Origin: Dermanyssus gallinae
Taxonomy: Eukaryota; Arthropoda; Arachnida; Mesostigmata; Dermanyssidae
DNA: 64,000 bases
NCBI GenBank assembly: GCA_003439945.1
Contig: QVRM01005417.1
Location: forward strand, 124,001-188,000
Direction: 5' to 3'
Below are positions 11,213 to 20,765 of this stretch, one piece after another. The translations under genes were made by a program, and so were the position numbers. How positions within the stretch are numbered: position 1 is the stretch's first letter; each line of letters starts with the position of its first letter. The notes beneath the pieces are model-generated. The model searched no databases. It was not told the origin of the DNA and saw nothing but the letters and a program-made list of their open reading frames with translations.

Positions 11213-12502
11213 CAGGTAGTTCAATAAGTTCTTAGAATGAGCTTTTTAAAATTCGAATTTTGGCACGCTTTCACCGCTAATAGGAACTGCAACTTTTCGA
11301 CTGCTAGCACTCAATATATTATGGTGATTGGCCGTTGCGATTTCGTTTGATAGCTTTTCCCGTGCAACGTATCGGCGTGATTTTTAAAAATGGAGAAAAA
11401 AGAGTTTCGAGTGGTTATCAAGCATTTTTATTTCAAAGGTTGGAATGCGACCCAAGTAAAAATTGAGTTAGACGAGACGTACAGTAACTCTGCGCCAGGT
11501 TTTGCCACTGTTTCCAACTGGATTAATGTGTTAAAAAGAGGTCGCAGGAGCACCGAGGATGAACTACGTCCAGGAGGCCAAAAAACGGAAACTGATGAGG
11601 AAAACGTAGAGAAAGTGCGAAAAATTCTCGGCACAGATAAGCGAATGAACATTAAGGAAATAGCGGAGGCATTAGGGATTAGTTTAGGCAGTGTGCATTT
11701 TATCCTACACGAAAACTTGAAGATGAAAGAGCTTAGAGCAAAATGGCTGCCGCATTTGCTCAACCAAGGCCAAAAAGACGCGCCTGTTTTGGCTTTACAG
11801 CGAAATTTGGCCAAGATGTCGAACAATCTGTCGGATTTTTGGTGCAGATTCATGACCGTCGATGAAAGCCGGGTTCATCACTACACTCCCGAGACCCAAG
11901 AAGCATCTTGCCAATGGTGTGCACCTGATGAACGACCTCCGAAGAGGGTGCGGACAACGGCATTGACCGGAAAGGTGATGGCTGCAGTTTTTTAAGACTA
12001 ACGTAGAATAATGCTGGTCGACTACCTTGAGAGCTGTTAAACGATCACAGGAGAATATTATGCAAGACTGTTGGACTGCCGTTAGCAAGAACTCATCGTG
12101 AAACGGCCCGCTTTGCAGAAGAAGGTTGTCCCGTTTCACCAAAGCAATGCTCCTGCACACAAGTCCCGGCAAGCATCGGCACAACTGGCCCAACTGAGGT
12201 TCGAACTTATTGAACAACCTTCCTATTCTCCAGACCTGGCCCCCTCTGATTATTTCCTCTTCGGACATTTGAAGAATAGTCTCGGTGGAAAGCGTTTTTC
12301 CAGCAATGAAGAGGTTAAGGCTGCTGTCAATGCCTATTTTCAGTCTAACGACGCGGAATTCTACTCAAGAGGTATGAAAGCTCTGAAATCTCGGTGGGAA
12401 AAGTGTATTGAGCTTCTCGGGGAGTATATCAAATAAGAAAAATTTAAAAACATGATTTGGAAAATTCTCGGTTTTCATTCTAAGAACTTATTGAACTACC
12501 TG
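11213..12502 (+). mobile_element. Full-length inactive mariner transposon
   Basis: A 1290-bp element with nearly perfect terminal inverted repeats of about 28 bases (11213-11240 and 12475-12502), beginning CAGGTAGTTCAATAAG. Both ends are flanked by TA (11211-11212 and 12503-12504), the target duplication used by all Tc1/mariner elements. Size and layout are typical of mariner. It carries one transposase gene on the plus strand, broken by stop codons, so it could only move if a related transposase acted in trans on its well-kept ends. Confidence 0.95.
11390..12436 (+). pseudogene. Mariner transposase pseudogene (DD34D type)
   Basis: One reading frame of 348 codons, close to the roughly 345 usual for mariner. 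It starts MEKKEFRVVIKHFY; the N-terminal helix-turn-helix half (residues about 1-110) is well kept. There are no frameshifts. Four in-frame stops lie between 11993 and about 12090, where the family has the conserved VFWD motif. The first catalytic Asp is in TVDE (residue 158). The second position, normally HQDN, reads HQSN (residue 252, Ser). The third Asp is in APSDYFLF (residue 287). The 34-residue gap between the last two sites is the mariner signature. The Asp-to-Ser change needs two base changes and would abolish catalysis even without the stops. Subfamily assignment would need a tree. Confidence 0.95.
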
Positions 12503-12504
12503 TA

Positions 12505-12671
12505 TATACGTGTTCATGAAAAAAATTATGTTTATTTTACTTAACATGAGTGTGATAACTATGGACACCTAGCCAATAATTATAAAACCTTGACCAAACA
12601 GTGAACGAACAGTGGGAAAAGAAAAGTACTTTAAATACCACGAGAATTATATCGGATAACTCGTTAAGACT

Positions 12672-12705
<34 letters not shown>

Positions 12706-14150
12706 GAATACTCGTACTATTCAATATTGAAGTTCAAAAACATTTTTCGTTATTAGGTTAGGAAAAGCAATTTTTCTAGTTAAAGCTTTGCTAGTAGGAA
12801 AAAGCCTAAGGAGTCGGACAGTTAGCCAGTCATGTAGAAGGTTGGGAAGCACAGCGTATTAGAAGGTTTAGTATTATATTAATTGATTTATTATTCGCTT
12901 GGCATGTATACCTAAATATACATGTCACTCTTTTGTAGAGCTTCTTTAACTCATACAGATGTATTAATATAATACACATATCTGATACAAATGAAATGAG
13001 GGGCAGCTGCTATATGATTACATATGTATGAGTAAAAGACGCGCTAAAATGAGATGGCATATTGTTATATGTGGACGAAAGAAGGAGCGTCAGATACACT
13101 ATAGAAGAGTCTCGAAAATATCCAGTCTATTTGGCTAGGTAGAAGAAAATTTGAAGATCAATCTTTCTTCTAGAGAGAATGGGTATATTAACAACCGCAA
13201 TGAACGGCTGATAACGATAGGACGGACCGACAAGCGAGGCGGAAGACCCGTATGCTCGCAATGAGGGTCGGCATTTGTCATGGAGATAAATGAACCTTGG
13301 ACGATATCGATCTGAGAACACTGTGGGCCGAGCATTCGCAGCCGTCATTGCAGACTTCAGCTTCTTCGTCTGCAGAAGTGGTTGACAAATTACGCCTCTC
13401 GTGGATCTTTCAGTTCATGTCAACGCAGGCTTGGATCACAACGTGTATAAGTGGTGGTCGTAACGTCAACAACTGATCTCAGCTCATCCATCATCTTTGA
13501 TGACACGTTTTCAGCGTCTTCGGCAAGGCTAAGTAGACCTCATTCCTGTGTAGTAACTAATCTTTAGCACAAATATCCGCGAACAGTTTTAGCACAAAGA
13601 CAAGCAATAACGGCATAACCCCCCTAACACAATTTTGACGCAATCGCCTTGGATCATTTGAAGGCCATGTTTTCTGCGCATTACTTGACAACAATGCGTA
13701 GTTACGAATTGAAAATTTGAAATTTGTTCCTGTCCGTTATCTCTCTCCGAATTAATATCGAATATTTGCTCATAATAAATATCACAATTAAGATTGTCTT
13801 AGTACACGTCTAGATTCCCTCGCCGTAACTCAGATAACTATCCATAAGCCTGCTGTACTAACGCAACATACACATAAAAATGCTGTTTTTATATAAGATG
13901 GTCCGGAACGGAGTCTATTTGGTCTGAAATTTGTTCGACTTACCGCTCTAACAAGTAGATAAATCCAGGTACTTGCTGAGCACATGTTGTCTGCGTCAGT
14001 TACTTTTCTCCGCATTATGTTAAATTTGTGTATTGTCTAATTCCTTATTTTATTAAGAAAAATAAAATAACTGTCAATAGTAAAAACGTGCCAATAAAAT
14101 ACCGGCGCATTCGATAGGACTACAGATTCATAAAATAACAGACCCGACTT
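12505..14150. other. Intergenic DNA with one LINE tail
   Basis: Contains a TA array (12674-12704) and a LINE 3' end at 12881-12936 (separate entry). Overlapping minus frames at 13127-13348 are unrecognised. Otherwise I see nothing. Confidence 0.45.
12881..12936 (-). mobile_element. 3'-end fragment of an APE-type LINE
   Basis: Matches, in reverse, the 3' end of the LINE ending near 18498: the terminal signature TGACATGTATATTTAGGTATACATGCCAAGC followed by an AATAAATCAAT-like tail (key words TTTAGGTATACATG). A third copy of this end lies at 54757-54842. Only the extreme 3' end is present, as expected for strongly 5'-truncated insertions. Confidence 0.7.
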
Positions 14151-14480
14151 ATTAGCCTCTTCAGTGGTTAGTGCTGGCGCGACCCGAGCTCCTCATACTT
14201 CAGCTCGCGCCGAGGCAGGCTAGGTGAGTAGGTACCAAAACATCGGGTGCCCCTACGGGTTTTACTTATTTGTCCTCGAGACCCTTGGTGGAGCCGGGCC
14301 AGTCCATTAACGGTTTGCTACCGAAGGTTAGGTAGTTGATTCTAGACTGCGGAGACCTCAGACAGCGTCTGTTGCTACATGTGCAAGGGGGCAATGCGGC
14401 CTCGACTCGGGGAACCCTCCAGAAACAAACCCCTCGTAACGGTGCACACGTCGCAGGGATCCATATGCCATCTTCCCAGC
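14150..14480. other. GC-rich segment of unknown origin
   Basis: An abrupt GC-rich patch of about 300 bases in AT-rich DNA, containing ACCCCTCGTAACGGTGCACA and a stretch near TTGCTACATGTGCAA. There is no open frame. It resembles a transposon 5' untranslated region in composition, but I cannot assign it. Confidence 0.3.
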
Positions 14481-14801
14481 GTTAATTATTGATTACACGG
14501 ACTTGCATTCATACAAAACGATGTAGCCATCGTCATCGGGACATTTTATTTCGCTTTTCTACTACATCGCTACTGCGAAATGTACGTTTTTACACTGGAC
14601 GGTTTTTCTGTGAATCTCATTAGGGTACGCATTACTCACTGCCAGAGAAACGTATTTGACAGCCAAACATATGTGCAGCAAATGTTAAACTAAGGGTACC
14701 TCTAGGCGCTTCTAACCAAAACAAACAGGCAGAACTTAATGATATCCGTCTGGCGACAAAATTCAAAGTACTAAAACTAGCATTACGCCCTCATATATAT
14801 A

Positions 14802-15957
14802 CAGGGTGTTCCTATTTGTGTGGCCAAAACGCTAGGATATGGTCAAACTCGGTGAGAAAATCATTTTTGCCAATGGGTGGAAGCCGGGAAAACGTTTTGT
14901 TTAGGAGTGAGGATGAAATTTATAAAAGCAGTTATTCAGCCTTTTTTCTTCTACATAGTTGTGCAAACTCTACGTTTGCGGGAGAACCAGTCAGCGCACA
15001 AAGGAACCGATCATACCGGTGTGTTTGGCGGAAAATTCTGCACAAAAAAGTATACATTACTAGCTTGCGTAGCAAAAAGCGAATAGCCAGATTAAGGAAA
15101 GTCATAAAAAGTCGAAATGTTACGTTAACGCTTTTTTGTGCAACATCGTAATTTTTTCCATTACGACCAAAAATGCACGTCCAAAAGACTACTTTCAGGC
15201 AATAGCAGATTTAATGCCCACTACATTCGTACCAAAGTGATGGTGCTGCGTTACGTAGTTGCCAAGTAACTAAGCTTTTTCGACAGTCATATCGAAAGCG
15301 AAGGCATGCATACTTGCATAGGGTGTATGAGAAAGTTAGGTACATATTTTGAGGTTTGGTAGAACTCAGCAAGAGAATAATTTTTTCTAATGAAAAGAGG
15401 GGACGGAAACGTCTTGGCAAAATGCTACGGTTCTGGACGTGAAAACTTCAACGTGAAACATAACAACTATGACTGTCGAAAAAGCTTAGTCACTTGGCAA
15501 CTACGTAACGCAGCACCATCACTTTGGTACGAATGTAGTGGGCATGAAATCTGCTATTGCCTGAGAGTAGTCTTTTGGACGTGCATTTTTGGTCGTAATG
15601 GAAAAAATTACGATGTTGCACAAAAAAGCGTTAACGTAACATTTTGACTTTTTATGACTTTCCTTAATCTGGCTATTCGTTTTTTGCTACGCAAGCTAGT
15701 AATGTATACTTTATTGTGCAGAATTTTCCGCCAAACACGCCGGTATGATCGGTTCCTTTGTGCGTTGACTGGTTCTCCCGCAAACGTAGATTTTGCACAA
15801 CTATGTAGAAGAAAAAAGACTGAATAACTGCTTTTATAAATTTCATCCTCACTCCTAAACAAAACGTTTTCCCGGCTTCCACCCATTGACAAAAATGATT
15901 TTCTCACCGAGTTTGACCATACCCTAGCGTTTTGGCCACACAAATAGGAACACCCTG
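14802..15957. mobile_element. Fold-back element: 1.16-kb near-perfect palindrome
   Basis: The left arm (14802-15290) and right arm (15469-15957) are reverse complements, 489 bases each, with only scattered substitutions. Paired positions sum to the same number at the outer and inner ends, so there is no net indel. The ends are CAGGGTGTTCC, and TA flanks both sides (14800-14801 and 15958-15959), which suggests mobilisation by a Tc1/mariner-like transposase. The central loop (15291-15468) contains a diverged copy of the arm terminus. Mirror-image frames of 111 and 138 residues in the arms (14816-15151 and 15608-16024) have no recognised domain and are probably chance. It is probably a non-autonomous MITE-like or Foldback element. 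Confidence 0.9.
15318..15420 (+). repeat. Diverged third terminus inside the fold-back loop
   Basis: The loop text from ATAGGGTGT onward aligns with the start of the left arm (14801-14910) at roughly two thirds identity, including the segments around TTTGGTAGAACTC and the downstream GGAAACGTCTTG. The orientation is the same as the left arm. The spacer is therefore not unrelated DNA but an older copy of the element end. Confidence 0.55.
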
Positions 15958-15959
15958 TA

Positions 15960-16700
15960 TATATATATATATATATATCAGGCAGTCCAGTGATCCCTCG
16001 TAAAGGCCAGGCCGGCCGACGCATGATGCTTTGTACACGCTTGAGAGCACAGTCGACAGATGTACTTTGTGTACTCCTCGTAAAAGTTTGTATTCAAACA
16101 GACCAGATGGTAATAGCCATAAACTATATATCTGGTAGAGACGCAGCATTGTCACATGCAAGACCAGACCAGAAATAAGAGGCACTAAAAATATTCAGGT
16201 CTCTCACCAACTTTTCGTCGGACTTGTTCAACATTATTTCCCATTCCGAAACTAAGCGTTCGAGTGGTACTGTACATTGCGTATTCAGCTTTAATTAAAT
16301 TATCTCAACAATCGGTGCGCAGCCTAAGATTAGGTACAAAGGCGGCTTCTTGCCCGCAATGACAAGCCAAGCAAGTTTATCTGAGTGTGGTGCCCTCTGA
16401 CATACTCTGACAAGTCCATAAATACATACTCATATAAATACATAAGCGTACGTGTTAACGCCACTCCGACACTTTACGTACAAACAACATACACTAAAAT
16501 CAAAATTTGTATTGAAGTCGAAAACCAAATCAACAAAAGGTGAATCGGGCCATTACTAAACACAATACAATCTACAAGAAACGATGCAAGATACGAGCAA
16601 AGTACCCAGGAGATACGTCTTATATATTTTAGCCGCTACCAGCGTTCATAATTATACTGGCTTTAAAAGTTACGTAATACTTATTATTATTATTATTTCC
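15960..16700. other. Intergenic DNA, featureless
   Basis: Short TA run, then AT-rich DNA; no supported feature before the LINE endonuclease remnant. Confidence 0.45.
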
Positions 16701-17894
16701 AGCAACAACTGAAACGGTAATTGTCTGGAGAACACTCTCCTCTGCAATGACGCACCCACACTGAACAAATTATATGGCGCAGCTGACGTCCTTACGTCCG
16801 ATCATCGACCGGTTTTTGTGGCATTTACTGGTATAGAAGCTCCACGTGCAGCAATGCAAAAAATAAATGAACCACGCAGGAACTTCTAGAAATAATGCCA
16901 CTCAGACTTTCAGCAGACACTCGCCTGACGTAATAGTTAGTGACATTGTAGTCCACAATGACATGTAGACCAAATGTTTTAAGATTTTGTTTAAACTAAG
17001 CAATCTGTATGAGGAACATTTCCTATTTTATCCAGATCCGACAAACAAGACCAAAAGTGCTCGAAATACTGACCAATGATTTAATCTGAAACTCTTAGGG
17101 ATGAGAACGAAGAAGGACAGGCTCACTATTAAGGCCGAAACATTTAATAATATTTATAATACGTTGCGGCTCAACTAACTTTTAGAAGGGTATAGCAGCA
17201 CCTGCGCTAGAAATCAAAAATATTTTATACGTTCAAACTTAACATCGATATACTCCGAGATAGGTGGAAAAATGTGAACGCGTTTTGCGGCAAAAACATG
17301 CAGAAAAAACTAGAATTGCGATTATTCACAACAACCTTTCCATAACTGACCCGGCTGAGACAGCCAACATTATTCACGTACCTTTTGGTAGGCATTATTA
17401 AGGATTACCAAAATTTGATTAACAAATACGCCATCTGGAAATTTAGATGTTGTGCTGTACATGGTTACACCCGTGTGCTGTGCGCGAACAAGCAAACATT
17501 CTATTAACGATTTCTTTCTAGGCTACAGCTTTAGCCTGAATGCTCATACTAGAGCGAGTTATCGTCGTCGTGCCTTCAAAGAGCTTATTGACTCCATCAG
17601 GCTGCTTACATATGCTGGTGAACGTGCATCTATCAATATTTTCTGATAAACCATTTTCCATGGATTTCCATGGACTTAGCATTATTCCTGCTAGTGTTGC
17701 AGCGGTAGACAACACGCCTTATGAACTCCCTGTGGCCAAAATATTTCCATCACACACGCGTCCCTGCTGCCATGCGTATAATATTACCGGAAGAACGTAC
17801 TGCCTGTACAGTCTGACATACAGTGAAGCATCTTTAATCACTAACGAGCGCAATGCAATATCCCGTTCAGTCTCTTTGTAGCAGTCGTTACTAC

Positions 17895-17956
<62 letters not shown>

Positions 17957-18498
17957 GTGTATAGTTCAAGGTGTCGGATCGTATTATTGCTACGTCTTAT
18001 AGTAGATCGTCTTCCTAACGGTTAGTTTCTCATAGCATGTATCTGTGTGCAGGGTTATTATGTCCAAGTGTAACACAGCACAATACGATAATTCAAGAGC
18101 GAGTGGGCTATTGGTAGATGCCAGGGCAGGGATGTTGGATACAAGAATACATAGAGCTAAATATAAGGAGGGGCAGAGTACAGAATGTCGAGCATGTGGG
18201 CTAGAGAATGAGTCAATCGAACATATTATTGAAGAATGTATAGCATTAGGGGGGAGCAGAGATATAGGGCTGGCGGAGGCCCTAGCTCTAGGACCAAATG
18301 TTAGAAATGACCTGGTCGATATTACAAAGAAGAGGTTGTCACAATAGAAAGCAAATACTCAGTAGGTATTGAAGTAGACATGGATCATATGGATGCGTAA
18401 GTAATATATATGCTGCCGCTCTAAGCGCCCCTGATATGAAAGGGTGACATGTGTATTTAGGTATACATGCCAAGCAAAAAAATAAATCAATCAATCAA
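16700..18498 (+). mobile_element. Degenerate APE-type LINE (Jockey/I-like)
   Basis: The order fits a non-LTR retrotransposon. An endonuclease C-terminal remnant at about 16725-16850 reads as NDAPTLNKLYGAADVLTSDH then RPVF, matching the SDHxPV motif of apurinic-like endonucleases. A heavily mutated middle is interrupted by a (TA)n array (17898-17954). A zinc-finger-like C-terminal end of the RT protein lies at 18045-18347. The 3' UTR ends near 18498 in ATAAATCAATCAATC repeats. Two other copies of this 3' end occur (12881-12936 and 54757-54842). The clade is uncertain; the protein is far from intact. Confidence 0.65.
18045..18347 (+). pseudogene. LINE ORF2 C-terminal fragment
   Basis: A 100-codon frame with TECRACGLENESIEHIIEEC, the CxxC...HxxxxC finger found at the C-terminus of RT proteins of Jockey/I/CR1-type LINEs, preceded by RAGMLDTRIHRAKY. 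The frame is open to its stop. The 3' UTR follows directly, so this is the authentic protein end. The first Met is only an internal residue. It is the best preserved part of the element. Confidence 0.75.
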
Positions 18499-18509
18499 AC
18501 CAGATAGTT

Positions 18510-19110
18510 TACGATTGACGCCTTTACACCATTTCGTGATTTTTAATTGATCTGAAAAATAACTATGTTGTTTCTACTATTTACAAGTATATTCATTCTG
18601 ACATCATCAGCATACATTTTTACATGTAAGATAAATAGAGATAGTATATGCTTCAATAGGTCGGTGTACAGTATGCACATTAAAGGACTGATAATGGTGC
18701 CCTGCGGACAGTCCGAGGTGACCTCGGCGTAGATGAAAGAGAGTCTGATCCTGAAGAGCGTAGATGAAAGAGAGTCTACCCCTTAAGAAAGCCTTAATCC
18801 AGCTAACTATTTGATTACTCACTCCACGCTGCGGAAGGATATTGAGTAGCTTAGAGTCTGTGGTTATCTCAAAAGCAGATTTAAAGTCGAAATATACGCA
18901 GTCAAACGCAGCCCATTGTTTATAAAGTGAGTCTTATCATTTTGAGTCTCAAGTAAATGAAGAAACGCAGAGTGAGTGGAACGATATACGAATTCTTCTT
19001 TCGATATAAGACCTTGTGCGTTTGCTTTGCTGTAGATCTCCTCTGTTACGACCTTGTTAAAGAGTTTGCATGGCACAGAGACCAGCTCGTAATAACTCGA
19101 AATACTCAAC
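18510..19110 (-). pseudogene. LINE reverse-transcriptase fragment
   Basis: Translated on the minus strand from 19109 downward this gives SVPCKLFNKVVTEEIYSKA, GLISKEEFVYR, QIVSWIKAFLRGR and, after frameshifts, CPQGTIISPL and MYADDV. These correspond in order to RT motifs of CR1/Jockey-type LINEs: the SVPCK box, the thumbless palm, the PQG box and the catalytic YADD. A 34-base local duplication (about 18730-18775) disrupts the frame between IKAFLRG and the PQG box. It lies tail-first against the plus-strand LINE ending at 18498, which probably inserted beside or into it. Confidence 0.8.
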
Positions 19111-19419
19111 GAAAACTTTGCAGCAACGGGTTTTTAAATAGTATGGAACAAATATAGTCCAAACATAACCGCATACGATTATAACAGAAACCAGGTTAAC
19201 TCACATGTTTAAGGTGTTTCCTTCGAAAAAAATTGCATTTAAAAAAATCATCACTGAGGAAATAATACTAGAGTTAAGTAAGCTTGAGGCGAAGGCGGGT
19301 GGTTGTCATACGTGAATTGCGGCAAGTTTATTAAGCATAAGTAACAAGCCTCTTACCAACTGTATTTTAAATAGTTATTAACTGGCTCCTATATGCTCAC
19401 ATATGAAGAAGACTGGGCG

Positions 19420-19530
19420 AACTGAAAGCTATCGCATTTGCTGACGACATAACTTTTGTTCGCCTATTTTATTTTAAAAATTGGACGTGCATTGTTGAGT
19501 ACACAAACGGCCATTTTAAACTTATTTACA
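19420..19530 (+). pseudogene. Small RT palm fragment
   Basis: Reads LGELKAIAFADDITFVRLF on the plus strand, containing the catalytic FADD motif of RT. Flanking sequence does not extend the similarity visibly. It is from a different LINE than the neighbouring minus-strand fragment. Confidence 0.5.
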
Positions 19531-20290
19531 ATTGATTCTTAAACCTTATGCTGTGCTTACGTGCCTGAAGAACACACCTGTAATTTGTTTGTCCATGGCA
19601 ACGATGAATGAGCCGGTAGGTGACACTTAACTTAAAAAAATGGTAATACATAACAAGTATTTAAATATTAATGATTAGGTGTACCCCTCGACCACTCACG
19701 ATATTGCGAAATCACGTAAATACGTTAACTTACCAAACTTGAACAGATGCCTTATTTGGACAACTTTTTAGGTTCGGGAAAAATGCTTTATGCACACCCA
19801 GCGCAGATGTCAGTGTCCTTTCGGGCGTGAAGAAGCACCCCGATGATGTGGGGTTACCCACTAAAAACCCTAATCCTCACATTTACTCTCCCCCCAGGGT
19901 TCGGTACAGTTTGCCAGTTCTTCAAGGCCCTGGGTAGTTGGACAACCTAAGCAGTATAGTAAAATATAGGCTGATGATGTACTGTATATACATTTTTATT
20001 TTTTTGCTGTGTTGTTTTTTGCACTGTTCAGGTCACGCTTTATAGCACCCAAAAATATAATAATTACAGATTGCGCAGAATAGTGCTCTAAGGTATATTA
20101 TTACATATTTGGTTATACGAGAGACGAAGTTAGATCGCATCCTTATACTAATCACAAACTATATAAAGTAACATCACTTGACAAATATGAACAAAGTATC
20201 CTTGCATATAAACATTTTCGTACCATACTACTTTGAGAAGTATATGTACATGTTGTATCTAGTACCAACAGAAATCGTTGGCTTTGAATA
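19530..20290. other. Intergenic DNA, featureless
   Basis: Mixed-composition DNA with short frames only; nothing assignable. Confidence 0.45.
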
Positions 20291-20299
20291 CAAAATAAT

Positions 20300-20376
20300 A
20301 ATCGCTTGTTGTTGTTATTTTTGTTGCTGTTGTTGTTGTTGGTGGTGGTGGTGCTGGTGGTGCTGTTGTTGTTGTT
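20300..20376 (+). repeat. (TTG)/(GGT) triplet microsatellite
   Basis: Runs of TTG and GGT triplets produce a false Cys/Trp or Leu/Val-rich frame on the plus strand and an Asn-rich frame on the minus strand. Confidence 0.9.
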
Positions 20377-20384
20377 TTGGAGAC

Positions 20385-20625
20385 GTACGCCCTCAGCTAT
20401 CTCGGACAAGCCAGCGCGGGCGTTGGCCCCATCATTCACCAACGGGAGATGCGCAAGAAACGGCCCCTATACACTCATTTTCTTGAAGGTCACGTTGTAA
20501 TGGCGTCCGGTCTCGGCTCATTTGGCGTTTGGGGTAAAGATGCACTCAAACTGACAAAAAGCTTGGAAGGAAGCAGTTTGGGGTCATAGCGAAGCCGAAG
20601 TAACCCCTATAAATAAATAAAAACC
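20385..20625 (+). pseudogene. Probable RLE-type LINE C-terminal fragment (plus strand)
   Basis: The frame ending at 20589 reads REMRKKRPLYTHFLEGHV then GSFGVWGKDALKLTKSLE. It resembles the extreme C-terminal region of RLE-type LINE ORF2 (FCPLAFETMG...LKLIQRVGR in the minus-strand copy next door). The stop is followed by CATAGCGAAG and TATAAATAAATAAAAACC, close to the 3' end of that neighbour. It therefore looks like a second copy meeting it tail to tail. Moderate support only. Confidence 0.45.
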
Positions 20626-20765
20626 TATGTTCAAAATATTATTAGTATACTATTATTATACTATTTCGTATACTGCGTAGAGATAGGTTTTATTTATATA
20701 ACTTCGCTATGTTAGCACTTTGGAGTTGACAATTGTCTCCGCGCAAACGTGTGATTACAGGTTCT

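Noticed and set aside
14816..15151. 111-codon frame in the fold-back left arm and its mirror in the right arm
   Set aside because: The frames mirror each other because the arms are inverted repeats. Both lack a recognised domain and are too short for a transposase.
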